Below, one piece after another: positions 9,424 to 17,987 of a DNA stretch of 56,879 nt. Within the stretch, counting starts at the first letter, position 1; each line of letters opens with the position of its first letter. A program made the position numbers and the translations under genes. Source of the DNA: Acidobacteriaceae bacterium (GTDB taxonomy: Bacteria; Acidobacteriota; Terriglobia; Terriglobales; Acidobacteriaceae); the NCBI GenBank assembly GCA_030041305.1, contig JASHOC010000237.1, forward strand, positions 1 through 56,879. The letters are read 5' to 3'. The notes beneath the pieces were generated by a model. The model ran no database searches. It saw only the letters and a program-made list of their open reading frames with translations, and was not told where the DNA came from.

Positions 9424-11409
9424 CTATAGCTTTGTCGGGGGCTTCTCCGGAGTGGTGAACGGCTTGGTGATGTCGTCGAGGTAGTCGGGCGTTCCTTCAA
9501 CGCGTTCGAGGACGGGGTAGCGCTCGCCGTCGTGGTAATTGATGGACGCGGTGGAGACGAACGAGTCGGCTTGCACAAGGAGTTGCATGGGCGCCGTGCT
9601 GCCCTTGGCGGAGCGAATGGCGTCGCGCAGGACGTCAGGCGAGAAGACGCGACCGTTGACGGCGATGATTTTTTCGCCGGGCGCGAGACGGGCCTGGTCG
9701 GCGGGGCCGTTCCAGCGCACGTCGGCGATGCGGCCATCGGCGGCGATGCTGAGGCCGATGGAAAACCAGCAGTCCAGGCCGGAGGAGTGCGAACCCTCGG
9801 CGCTCCTCATCAGGCTTTCGGAAGGGCTGGGCTGATCTTTGTAGACGAGCTTGTAACCGCCCTGGTCGATGCCGGCGAGATCGGCGTGGGGATGGATTTT
9901 GTCGACTCGGTCGCGAAGGAACGCAGCCCAGTCATAGGGAACCACGGCGTTCAGATCGGCGACCAGCTCATCGAAGGTGTAGGGGACAATCTGCGGGCCG
10001 GTGTCGCCGCCCTTGCCGAGAAAGTTCCGCTCGAAATCGGCAAGCGACTTCTTGTTAGCCGTGAGCTTGCGGATGAGGGTGTCGGCGTCGAGCCAGAGCA
10101 GCTCACCTTCTTCGTAATAATCCTGGCCGCGCTTCCAATTGGACCAAGTGGGATTGCCGTCGCGCAGGATGCTGGCGGCGACGGCGGTGTCTTCGGTGGA
10201 GCGCCAATCGCGGCCGGGGGTGTAGTCGAGAGTTGCGGCGGTGAGGGCGAGCAGGTCGCGAAACTGCTCGGGCGTGTCGAAGCCGGAGCGCGCGGCCAGG
10301 ACTTCGCCGAGGTATTGCGTCATGCCTTCATAGACCCACAACAAGCCGCCCTGCTGGGGCGTGACGAAGTCCGGCTGATAGAGACCCACGGGCCGGCGGT
10401 ACTTGCCGTTCCAGGAATGGGTGAACTCGTGGGGCAGAAGGTCAGAGTTGAGGAGGATGTGACCAGGATCGGCGTAACCTTTCTCCTCCACGCCGTTGTC
10501 GGAAGATTGGCCGTGCTCGAGGCCCTCGCCGCCGGCCACGTCAGAGAGCGTGAGCAGGAAATGGTAGACGTGGTAGTGATGGCAGCGGTAGAGCGCGTCG
10601 GCTTCACGCACCAGGTTGCGGAGATCGGCGAGGATGGCAGGGCTGAGATTGGAGTCCTCGGGGTAATCGGAGACCACGTCGATGAAGTGCTTGGGCGAGA
10701 TGCTTGGCGCGAGAGGAAATTCGCGGAAGTATTGGCCGGCGATGATAGGCGAATCCTCAAGCTGCTCCACGTTGGTGACGGCGAACTGCGTGACGGCGCC
10801 GGGCGCGGGGACGGGAAAGGGACCGGAACTGACGGGGGTGAGAGCCGTGCCCACGCCCCAGCCCACGGGGACTTTGAGCGAGGGCTGGACAGGGATGTCG
10901 CGCACGGGGATATGCGCGGGATAGAGGAGAAGCTTTTCCCACTCGAGGACGGCGAGCTTTTGCGAGACGCGGCGGAGAACGATGCAGTCGAGATGCGCGT
11001 GGAGGGTGGTGACGCCGGGCGGAATGGTGACGTGGAATTCGTAGAGATTAACATCGTCGCGGCGCCAGGGGAGGGTTTGGCCGTTGGCGGTGAAGACGAC
11101 GCCGGTGATGGCGTCGACGGGGCCGGTGGGACGATGATTGCCAGGAATCCACTTGGGGGTGGTGAGGGTGAGTGGCCCAGGAGTGACGGGGAAGTCGATT
11201 TCGGCGTGATAGAGACGGCGGGGGGCGTCGGTGAGATCGGCGAGGATTTCGATGGGCGCTTTTGCGGGCGTCGTGGGCGCGCTTTCCGCGGAACTCGGTT
11301 CCGCAGGCGGGGAAGTTGCTGGTTGCGCGAAGGCCGGCGCGAAGGCCACGGCGAAGAACAGAGAAAACAAGGCGAATAGGACCGCCGGGGAGCGAGGCGC
11401 GTTGAGCAT
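9424..11409 (-). CDS. M61 family glycyl-aminopeptidase-like metalloprotease with PDZ domain
   Basis: A secreted zinc peptidase of 661 residues. Residues 1-30 form a signal peptide, followed by a Pro/Ala/Ser-rich linker to about residue 50. The N-terminal beta domain contains the PKWIPGNHRPTGP motif. The catalytic domain has GGEGLEHGQSSDNG (about residues 293-306) and the zinc-binding HEFTH at 327-331 followed by SWNGK, as in M61. A PDZ domain occupies about residues 530-620 (GPADQARLAPGEKIIAVNGR). The coding strand is C-rich. The start ATG at 11409 has AGGAGAG upstream. It converges with the epimerase gene and probably degrades peptides in the periplasm. Confidence 0.92.
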   Translation of the reverse strand: MLNAPRSPAVLFALFSLFFAVAFAPAFAQPATSPPAEPSSAESAPTTPAKAPIEILADLTDAPRRLYHAEIDFPVTPGPLTLTTPKWIPGNHRPTGPVDAITGVVFTANGQTLPWRRDDVNLYEFHVTIPPGVTTLHAHLDCIVLRRVSQKLAVLEWEKLLLYPAHIPVRDIPVQPSLKVPVGWGVGTALTPVSSGPFPVPAPGAVTQFAVTNVEQLEDSPIIAGQYFREFPLAPSISPKHFIDVVSDYPEDSNLSPAILADLRNLVREADALYRCHHYHVYHFLLTLSDVAGGEGLEHGQSSDNGVEEKGYADPGHILLNSDLLPHEFTHSWNGKYRRPVGLYQPDFVTPQQGGLLWVYEGMTQYLGEVLAARSGFDTPEQFRDLLALTAATLDYTPGRDWRSTEDTAVAASILRDGNPTWSNWKRGQDYYEEGELLWLDADTLIRKLTANKKSLADFERNFLGKGGDTGPQIVPYTFDELVADLNAVVPYDWAAFLRDRVDKIHPHADLAGIDQGGYKLVYKDQPSPSESLMRSAEGSHSSGLDCWFSIGLSIAADGRIADVRWNGPADQARLAPGEKIIAVNGRVFSPDVLRDAIRSAKGSTAPMQLLVQADSFVSTASINYHDGERYPVLERVEGTPDYLDDITKPFTTPEKPPTKL

Positions 11410-11734
11410 CGGGAGGGACTCTCCTGAATTTCAAGGGTAACGCAGAAGAGAGGGACGAAGGACGAAATCAAGAAGGGACGGCGCTGGACTGTCTGGCGGC
11501 TCTTTTGCGCGCGGCCGGCCGGGCAGAGGGTCCACTTGATTTGGCGTTCTTTGATTGGGCGTTCGCTCAGGCGCCAAGGCCCTCCGTTTCGACCGCCTTT
11601 CGTGCAGGCTCGAAGCCCGTACTGCCATTGCCTGACCGGTTACGGAGGTGCAAGACTTGATGACAGTTCCCATCGATCCGCGATAACCTTATATTGTGTG
11701 CGCGCGTGCGCGCCGAGGAGCTTTTTGAACGAGT
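11410..11734. other. intergenic region upstream of M61 gene and ilvE
   Basis: About 325 bases between divergent genes. No family-like open frame is seen. It contains an alternating purine-pyrimidine run, GTGTGCGCGCGTGCGCGCC, at 11698-11714, just ahead of the ilvE GAGGAG site. Promoters for both genes are expected here but none can be assigned. Confidence 0.3.
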
Positions 11735-12676
11735 ATGCCCATCCAAACCACCTCTAAGATTTGGCACAACGGAAATCTCATTCCCTGGGAGCAAGCCACG
11801 GTTCACGTGATGAGCCACGTGATTCATTACGGATCGAGTGTTTTTGAAGGCATCCGCTGCTACGGGCAGCCGCACGGCTCGGCAGTGTTCCGGCTTCCAG
11901 AACACATGCAGCGGCTGCTGGACTCGGCCAAGATTTACCGGATGGAGGTTCCGTTTACGCTGGAGGAGCTGTGCGCGGGAGTGGTGGACACGATTGAGGC
12001 CAACGGGGTGACGCCGTGCTACATCCGGCCGGTGGTGCTGCGCGGGTACGGAGAGATTGGGGTGAGCCCCAAGGGTTCGCCGATCGAAGTGTATATCGCG
12101 AATTTTCCCTGGGGAAAATATATTGCCGGGCATGGCGGCGCGGATGTGTGCATTTCGAGCTGGCATCGGTTGGCGCCGAACACCATGCCGGCGCTGGCCA
12201 AGGCGGGCGCTAACTATATGAACTCGCAGCTCATCCACATGGAGGCCGAGGTGAATGGCTACGCCGAGGGCATCGGACTGGATGTGAACGGGCTGGTGAG
12301 CGAGGGGTCGGGCGAGAACATTTTTGTGGTGCGCAACGGGGTGATATTCACGCCGCCGCTGGCAAACTCGGCGCTCTCGGGGATTACGCGGGACAGCGTG
12401 CTGACCATTGCGCGGCACCTGGGATTGACGGTGACGGAACAGCCGATTCCGCGGGAGTTGCTCTATATTGCCGACGAGGTGTTCTTCACCGGGACGGCGG
12501 CTGAAGTTTCGCCGATCCGCTCCATTGACCGCATTTTAGTGGGAGACGGGAAGCCGGGCGAAATTACGCGCAAGATTGGGGACGAGTATTTCGGCATTGC
12601 CAACGGGCTGAAGCCGGACCGCTTTGGCTGGTTGACGCCGGTGAAGGTGACCGCGAGTGAGCCGGTTTCGGCGTAA
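11735..12676 (+). CDS. ilvE: branched-chain amino acid aminotransferase
   Basis: Fold-type IV PLP aminotransferase that makes Leu, Ile and Val from their 2-oxo acids with glutamate. It is 313 residues, the standard length. Key stretches are IWHNGNLIPWEQATVHVMSH, HYGSSVFEGIRCY, the PLP-lysine region APNTMPALAKAGANY, the glycine-rich phosphate loop SEGSGENIFVV, and FFTGTAAEVSPI near the end. It is cytoplasmic and monocistronic. GAGGAG lies about 14 bases before the ATG, rather far, so translation initiation may be modest. It is followed by an array of GGGACYRA repeats instead of a clear terminator. Confidence 0.96.
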   Translation: MPIQTTSKIWHNGNLIPWEQATVHVMSHVIHYGSSVFEGIRCYGQPHGSAVFRLPEHMQRLLDSAKIYRMEVPFTLEELCAGVVDTIEANGVTPCYIRPVVLRGYGEIGVSPKGSPIEVYIANFPWGKYIAGHGGADVCISSWHRLAPNTMPALAKAGANYMNSQLIHMEAEVNGYAEGIGLDVNGLVSEGSGENIFVVRNGVIFTPPLANSALSGITRDSVLTIARHLGLTVTEQPIPRELLYIADEVFFTGTAAEVSPIRSIDRILVGDGKPGEITRKIGDEYFGIANGLKPDRFGWLTPVKVTASEPVSA

Positions 12677-12681
12677 GAGCA

Positions 12682-12733
12682 GGGACCAAGGGACCAACGG
12701 ACTAGGGACTAGGGACTAGGGACTAAGGGATCA
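12682..12733. repeat. 7/8-nt-period intergenic repeat (GGGACCAA/GGGACTA)
   Basis: GGGACCAA GGGACCAA CGGACTA GGGACTA GGGACTA GGGACTAA GGGATCAG in tandem immediately behind the ilvE stop. Same family as the array at 26529. Confidence 0.75.
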
Positions 12734-12874
12734 GAGAGCAGGTAACGTCCGCTCCGCTGAGGGATGTGCGCAAGGCATTTGCGCACCCACGATTGTTGGC
12801 TTTCCCGGGGTCCGACGCCGAGCATCCGTCAACGCGAAGATTTTTCCAAAGACATTGCAGACGAGGAGCTTGCG

Positions 12875-13840
12875 ATGCGTGCGGTGGTGATTCGTGAGTT
12901 CGGCGACCCGCAGCGGGTGCGGGTTGAGGGGATTGCGCAGCCCGAGCCGGGCGCGGGCGGGGCGCTGGTGAAGATTGCCGCCGCAGGGGTGAACCCCAGC
13001 GACGTGAAGAATATTCAGGGCGCCATGGCGGGGACAACGTTGCCGCGAATTCCGGGACGGGATTTTGCGGGGGTGGTGGTGAGCGGCCCGGCGGAGTGGG
13101 TTGGGCGTGCGGTTTGGGGAACGGGCGGCGATGTGGGCTTTACGCGGGACGGGTCGCACGCGGAGTTTATGGCGGTTCCGGCGGCGGCGCTGATTGAAAA
13201 GCCGCGGGGGCTGGCCATGGAGGCAGCCGGGGCGGCGGGACTGACGTTTGTGACCGCGTGGTCGGCGTTGGTGACGGCTGCGGAGGTCGGCGCTGGGGAT
13301 ACGGTGCTGATCGTAGGCGCAAATGGGGGCGTGGGATCGGCCGCAGTGCAGATTGCCGTAGCGTTCGGCGCGCGGGTGATCGGGGCGGTGCGCTCCCCGG
13401 AAGAAGCAGAGAAGGTTCGGGAGTTGGGAGCAACGGAAATTTTGGACACCAGCGCGCAGGGGCTGGCGGAAGAGACCGCGCGGCGGACGCGTGGACGCGG
13501 AGCGGACCTGGTTTTCGACACCACCGGACACCTGTTTGCGGACTGCGTGGAGGCGGCGGGCCACGGAGGGCGAGTGTGTGTGATTTCGGCTCCGGCGGAG
13601 GGGAGGACGGCGTTCAATCTACGCAGCCTTTACCGGAAGGAGTTGAAGGTGCTGGGCGTGGATTCGCGGCGGCTGGATGTGACAGCGTGCGCGCGGTTGC
13701 TGGCCGCGATGGCGCCGCGATTCGAGGAGGGTGCGTTTCGGGCGCCGGCCGCGGAAGCGCATCCGCTCGAAGAGGCGCCGGCGGTGTACGAACGGGTCTT
13801 GAAGGGGACGGGGCGATTCTGCTTGCGGCCGCAAGGGTGA
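12875..13840 (+). CDS. NADPH:quinone oxidoreductase-like zinc-free MDR dehydrogenase
   Basis: A 321-residue medium-chain dehydrogenase/reductase of the quinone-oxidoreductase branch. The GroES-like N-terminal domain has GVNPSDVKNIQGAMAG and IPGRDFAGVV. The Rossmann domain has the NADPH motif VLIVGANGGVGSAAVQIA and the AxxGA...VIDTS-like block ELGATEILDTSA. No zinc ligands are seen. ATG at 12875 is chosen because GAGGAG sits 6 bases before it and MRAVVIREFGDP is the family N-terminus; the longer frame to 12764 is not supported. It ends before a strong hairpin terminator shared with lon. Confidence 0.9.
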   Translation: MRAVVIREFGDPQRVRVEGIAQPEPGAGGALVKIAAAGVNPSDVKNIQGAMAGTTLPRIPGRDFAGVVVSGPAEWVGRAVWGTGGDVGFTRDGSHAEFMAVPAAALIEKPRGLAMEAAGAAGLTFVTAWSALVTAAEVGAGDTVLIVGANGGVGSAAVQIAVAFGARVIGAVRSPEEAEKVRELGATEILDTSAQGLAEETARRTRGRGADLVFDTTGHLFADCVEAAGHGGRVCVISAPAEGRTAFNLRSLYRKELKVLGVDSRRLDVTACARLLAAMAPRFEEGAFRAPAAEAHPLEEAPAVYERVLKGTGRFCLRPQG

Positions 13841-13888
13841 GGCGCGCGCAGCGTCGTCCCGGCGGCGCCTGAGCCGAAAAGGGAAAAG

Positions 13889-13917
13889 AAAAGGCCGGCG
13901 GGTTAGCCGGCCTTTTT
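13889..13917. terminator. bidirectional rho-independent terminator (qor-like / lon)
   Basis: Perfect 11-bp inverted repeat AAAAGGCCGGC / GCCGGCCTTTT with a 6-base loop GGGTTA. T runs leave the stem on both strands. It lies between two convergent genes and can serve both. Confidence 0.85.
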
Positions 13918-13933
13918 GCGGTTGGGGCGACGC

Positions 13934-16369
13934 TTATGCGGCGGGCATAGCGGCCAGTTGAGGCGCGACCGCGCGGGCGTCGGAGCGGGCCTTGAGCATG
14001 GGCAGGGCCACGGCGAGCACGTCCTCGATGTGGCTGGCGTAGTGGACAGCGACCCCTCCCATCATTTCGGGCGTAAGGTCTTCCTCGACGTTCTGCCGGT
14101 TTTCGGCGGGCAGGATCACGGTTTGAATCCCTGCCCGGCGCGCGGCCAGGAACTTCTCCTTAATGCCGCCCACGGGGAGCACGTTGCCGCTGAGCGTGAT
14201 TTCGCCGGTCATCGCGGTGAGCGGGCGAACGGGGGTGTCGGTCAGCAGCGACGCCAGGACCGTGGCCATGGTGACGCCGGCCGAAGGGCCGTCCTTGGGG
14301 ATGGCTCCGGCGGGGACGTGGATGTGCAGGTCAACATCCTTGTTGAAGTCCTCCGCCAGGCCCAATTCGGCGGCGTTGGAGCGCACCCAGGTGAGCGCGG
14401 CCTGCATGGATTCCTGCATGACTTCGCCGATCTGGCCGGTCATGGTGAACCCGCCCTTGCCCTTCATCTTGTTGGCCTCGATGAAGAGGATGTCGCCGCC
14501 GGCGGGCGTCCAGGCAAGGCCCACAGCCACGCCAGGGCGCTTGACGCGCTCGGCGACTTCGGTATCGACGCGGACCTGAATGCCGCCCAGGAAATCGCGC
14601 AGGATTTCGCGCGAGACGACGAGCTTGGCCTGAATGCCCTCGACCACGCGGCGAGCCTGCTTGCGGCAGACCGTGCCGATCACCTGCTCGAGCTTGCGCA
14701 CGCCGGCCTCGCGGGTGTAGTGGCGGATGATGTGCCGCAGCGCCTCCTCGGGAAACTCGATTTGCTCCGCGTTGATGCCGTTCTGCTTGATTTGCCGCGG
14801 AATGAGATAGCGATTGGCGATGTGCACCTTCTCCTCTTCGCTGTAGCCCTGGAGGGGGATAATTTCCATCCGGTCCTGGAGGGGCGGCGGCACCGTGTCG
14901 AGCATGTTGGCGGTGCAGATGAAGAGCACTTTGGACAAGTCGAAGGGCACGTCGAGGTAGTTATCCCGGAAAGTGTTGTTCTGCTCCGGGTCGAGAGTTT
15001 CGAGCAGGGCCGAGGCCGGATCGCCGCGGAAGTCGCGGCCCAGCTTGTCGACCTCATCGAGCATCATCACCGGGTCGTTGGTTTCGGCGCGGCGGATGCT
15101 CTGAATGATCTGGCCGGGCAAAGCTCCAATGTAAGTCCGGCGATGGCCGCGAATCTCGGCCTCGTCGTGCATGCCGCCCAAGGAGATGCGCTGGAACTTG
15201 CGGCCCAAGGCGCGGGCGATGGAGCGACCAAGCGAGGTTTTGCCCACACCGGGAGGGCCGACGAAGCAGAGAATGGGGCCCTTCATGTCGGGCTTCAATT
15301 CGAGCACGCTGAGATAGTCGAGGATGCGGTCCTTGACCTTGCGCAATTCGTAATGGTCCTCGTCGAGAATCTCCTTGGCTTTGGCGATGTCGATTTTGGA
15401 GCCGGAGCTTTTGGCCCAGGGTAGAACGGCGAGCCACTCGATGTAGTCGCGGGTGAGCGAGTAGTCCGCCGCCATGGGGGACATGCGGGAGAGGCGCGTA
15501 AGCTCTTTGAGAGCTTCTTTTTTTACGTCCTCAGGCATGCCGGCGGCCTCGATTTTCTGGCGCAGGTCTTCGATGTCGCGCTGGCCTTCGTCCTGCTCGC
15601 CGAGTTCCTTCTGGATGGCCTTGAGCTGCTCGCGCAGGTAGTAGTCGCGCTGCGACTGCTGGACCTGGTCCTGGACTTCGTTCTGGATCTTGGCGCGCAA
15701 CTGCTGGACCTCGATCTCTTTGGCGAGGTGCTTGTTCAACTGCTCGAGGCGGCCGACGACCTCGGGGGTTTCGAGGAGCTGTTGTTTGTCGGCAGTGGTC
15801 AAAAACGGCAGAGAGGAGGCCACAAAGTCGACCAGGCGGCCCGGCTCGTCGATATTGGCGGCGATGGTCCGCAACTCGTCAGAGAGAGTCGGCGACTCGG
15901 AGACGATCTGCTGGAACTGGGCCACGACATTGCGCACCAGCGCCTCGAAATTGGAGCTTTCGCCGGGCTCGATCTCGGGAAGAGCCTCGACTTCGGCAAT
16001 CATGAAAGGCTCGTTCTGTGTGTAGTGCGGCAGGCGCACCCGGGCGACGCCCTCGGTGAAGACGAAGCGGCTCTGGTTGGGCATGCGGACGACCTTGTGC
16101 ACGGTGGCCAGGGTGCCGACGGTGTGCAAATCGGCCGGTTGAGGCGAATCGAGGCGAGGATCGATCTGCGCCGCCACGACAATGGTGCGCTCCTCGCCGA
16201 GGGATTCGATCAACTGAATCGAACTTTCCCTGCCCACGGTCAGCGGCAGAACGGCGTGGGGGAAAAGAACCGTATCGCGGACGGGGAGAACGGGAACCCG
16301 GCGCCGCTCGGCAGAAATCTTGGCCGAGGGTTCAGGGCTTGGCAACGGAGTGGAATGCTGATTCGGCAT
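13934..16369 (-). CDS. lon: ATP-dependent protease Lon (LonA)
   Basis: Cytoplasmic hexameric protease that degrades misfolded and regulatory proteins. Domains in order: N-terminal substrate domain ([28 protein letters not shown]), coiled coil (about residues 200-300), AAA+ module with Walker [12 protein letters not shown] and Walker B-like [11 protein letters not shown], and a C-terminal Ser-Lys protease domain with [11 protein letters not shown] and the catalytic Lys in [17 protein letters not shown] at 16369 has AGGA 6 bases upstream and gives 811 residues; a TTG 18 bases further up is less likely. A Pro/Ala-rich tail follows the protease domain. Confidence 0.97.
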   Translation of the reverse strand: MPNQHSTPLPSPEPSAKISAERRRVPVLPVRDTVLFPHAVLPLTVGRESSIQLIESLGEERTIVVAAQIDPRLDSPQPADLHTVGTLATVHKVVRMPNQSRFVFTEGVARVRLPHYTQNEPFMIAEVEALPEIEPGESSNFEALVRNVVAQFQQIVSESPTLSDELRTIAANIDEPGRLVDFVASSLPFLTTADKQQLLETPEVVGRLEQLNKHLAKEIEVQQLRAKIQNEVQDQVQQSQRDYYLREQLKAIQKELGEQDEGQRDIEDLRQKIEAAGMPEDVKKEALKELTRLSRMSPMAADYSLTRDYIEWLAVLPWAKSSGSKIDIAKAKEILDEDHYELRKVKDRILDYLSVLELKPDMKGPILCFVGPPGVGKTSLGRSIARALGRKFQRISLGGMHDEAEIRGHRRTYIGALPGQIIQSIRRAETNDPVMMLDEVDKLGRDFRGDPASALLETLDPEQNNTFRDNYLDVPFDLSKVLFICTANMLDTVPPPLQDRMEIIPLQGYSEEEKVHIANRYLIPRQIKQNGINAEQIEFPEEALRHIIRHYTREAGVRKLEQVIGTVCRKQARRVVEGIQAKLVVSREILRDFLGGIQVRVDTEVAERVKRPGVAVGLAWTPAGGDILFIEANKMKGKGGFTMTGQIGEVMQESMQAALTWVRSNAAELGLAEDFNKDVDLHIHVPAGAIPKDGPSAGVTMATVLASLLTDTPVRPLTAMTGEITLSGNVLPVGGIKEKFLAARRAGIQTVILPAENRQNVEEDLTPEMMGGVAVHYASHIEDVLAVALPMLKARSDARAVAPQLAAMPAA

Positions 16370-16399
16370 TGAGTATCCTTTTGTCAACTTTCCTTAGAT

Positions 16400-16428
16400 T
16401 GGATAACGCAATCATGGAAAAGTTGCAA
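16400..16428 (-). promoter_or_regulatory. candidate lon promoter
   Basis: On the minus strand, TTGCAA (16423-16428) and TATCCA (16400-16405) are 17 bases apart, about 30 bases before the lon start codon. It fits a housekeeping-type promoter only loosely. No CIRCE element is seen. Confidence 0.3.
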
Positions 16429-16732
16429 GCGCGTCGAACGGGCCATCTCCATTTGCATCTCCCTCCGCTACGGTTTTGCGCCCGTCGCTGTTCCTTTCAA
16501 ACCCGGCCCATAGCAATGAGATGCGGTTCAGTGGAGGAATGGGATTGCTGTTTCTGCCCGATGGGTCGTCTCGAAGGGTCTATCGGCGAAAGCGACAGGA
16601 AATTGAGGGAGCAGGGGTGAGGGAATAGGGGCTGGGGCTTACTCGCTCGTGGGCGTGAGGTCCAGGGTTGATTTCAACGGGCTTGACGGCGCCTCCGAAT
16701 CAAGCCCCGCCGTAGCCCAGTTCCGCGGGAGT
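16429..16732. other. non-coding stretch between lon and the anti-sigma gene
   Basis: About 300 bases with no family-like frame. A short GGGAGCAGGGGTGAGGGAATAGGGG run at 16607-16632 belongs to the degenerate G-rich intergenic repeats seen elsewhere in the window. Confidence 0.3.
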
Positions 16733-17005
16733 CTATGCCCGCTTCGCGCCGCGTTGAGCGGATTCGGTCGCCGATTCGCTCTTGATGGCCGTTTCGATGT
16801 GTTGCCAGACCTCGTCAGGGGGCTCGACGCTAGGGAACAATTGGCGGGCGGCCTCGGCGATGGTCTCGAGATCAGCGAGGAGGGCGCGGCAGAGTTCGCA
16901 GCTCTGGATGTGGGGATGGTTGGCGACATCCTCGCCCGAGCCGATCAGCTCCGGGAGAGAGGCCTGAAACTCCTCGCAGCGCAATTTGCCGGGAATTCCG
17001 GTCAT
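16733..17005 (-). CDS. soluble zinc-binding anti-sigma factor (ZAS-like)
   Basis: A 90-residue protein with the zinc anti-sigma signature His32-x3-Cys36-x2-Cys39 (HIQSCELC) and an N-terminal Cys10. A helix (LLADLETIAEAARQLFP) and a charged tail follow. There is no membrane segment, so it would act in the cytoplasm, perhaps as a redox or zinc sensor. Its ATG overlaps the sigma-factor stop by 4 bases (ATGA), so the two are translationally coupled. Partnership with that sigma factor is inferred from this coupling and the ZAS motif. Confidence 0.75.
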   Translation of the reverse strand: MTGIPGKLRCEEFQASLPELIGSGEDVANHPHIQSCELCRALLADLETIAEAARQLFPSVEPPDEVWQHIETAIKSESATESAQRGAKRA

Positions 17006-17790
17006 ATCTCGGCCTCCAGGGGAAGATGGGAGCGCAAGGCGTCGCGTAGCTTGAGACGGGCCTTATGGAGTTGCGACTTGCTGTTGCCGATGGAGCAGTC
17101 GAGCATAGCGGCAATCTCATTATGCTCGAAACCCTCGACGTCGTGAAGAATGAAGATCAGGCGGTAGCCGGCGGGCAAGTCGGCGACGGCGCGTTCCAGG
17201 GCGAGGCGATCGATGGCGCCGGCGAGGGTGAGGTCGGGGGCGCCAAAGCTCCGGCCAGGGCCCTCCTCGGGAGTGGGCTCCATGGCTTCGTCGAGGGAGA
17301 TGAGGGATAAGCCTTTTTTTCTCAATTGCATCAGGACGACGTTGATGGCCAGGCGGTGCAGCCAGGTGGAAAAGGCAGAGTCGCCTCGAAAGGTGGCGAT
17401 TTTGCGGTGCAGCTGGAGGAAAGCCTCCTGGGTGAGGTCCTCGGCCTCAGCGATATTGCCGACCATACGCAGGCAAAGGGAGTAAATACGTCTCTTATGG
17501 AGGGAATAAAGACGGGCGAAGGCGTTGTGGTCGCCGGCTTGGGCGCGGGCCAGGATGTCGCCGTCAGAGGAATCGGGTTGCGCCGCGCCCGGAGACGGAG
17601 CGGAGCGCTTTGCCGAATTGGACGCAAGGGCTTCTCCGCTGCTTTGGGGTGGAGCGCCAGCGCCTTTGGACGGCTCGGCGATTCCATCGCCCCGCGGAGG
17701 CATGGCGACACGTTTGGCCGATTTGGGTTCTCCATTACGCAGGACCGGATCGGACGCCGGGTGTTGCGGGGGAACTGGGGAACGACGCAT
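17002..17790 (-). CDS. ECF RNA polymerase sigma factor (RpoE-like) with long N-terminal extension
   Basis: Extracytoplasmic-function sigma factor. Region 2 is clear (LYSLHKRRIYSLCLRMVGN, AEDLTQEAFLQLHRKIATF, STWLHRLAINV), as is region 4 (LPAGYRLIFILHDVEGFEH with the HTH EIAAMLDCSIGNSKSQLHKAR). ATG at 17790 has AGGA 5 bases upstream and gives 262 residues. About 85 residues rich in Pro, Ser, Ala and Arg precede region 2, which is unusual for ECF factors. The frame is open further up to 18096 but those codons do not look coding. The gene is followed by its likely anti-sigma factor and is divergent from the Omp85 operon, which it might control. Confidence 0.92.
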   Translation of the reverse strand: MRRSPVPPQHPASDPVLRNGEPKSAKRVAMPPRGDGIAEPSKGAGAPPQSSGEALASNSAKRSAPSPGAAQPDSSDGDILARAQAGDHNAFARLYSLHKRRIYSLCLRMVGNIAEAEDLTQEAFLQLHRKIATFRGDSAFSTWLHRLAINVVLMQLRKKGLSLISLDEAMEPTPEEGPGRSFGAPDLTLAGAIDRLALERAVADLPAGYRLIFILHDVEGFEHNEIAAMLDCSIGNSKSQLHKARLKLRDALRSHLPLEAEI

Positions 17791-17987
17791 GCGTTTCCTT
17801 TGGGAGTTGCTTTCGAGACTGGCTGCACAACAACCGGCCTCTTTCCTCGTTAGTATAAGTGGGGAGCATCCGGAGCCGCGGGGGTGGGCATTGCCGGCGG
17901 CGGGTCCCTCAATTATTTGGATGCAATTCAACGTGGTAACGGGAATGCGTGTGAGCATAGTTTCCCCTTTGCCTTGGGAGATGGATT

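Noticed and set aside
9532..11379. Long plus-strand open frame of 615 codons
   Set aside because: It is the antisense shadow of the M61 peptidase gene, whose active-site motifs are clear on the minus strand.
13916..15424. Plus-strand open frame of 502 codons
   Set aside because: It is antisense to lon and has no recognisable domain; the high GC content keeps shadow frames open.
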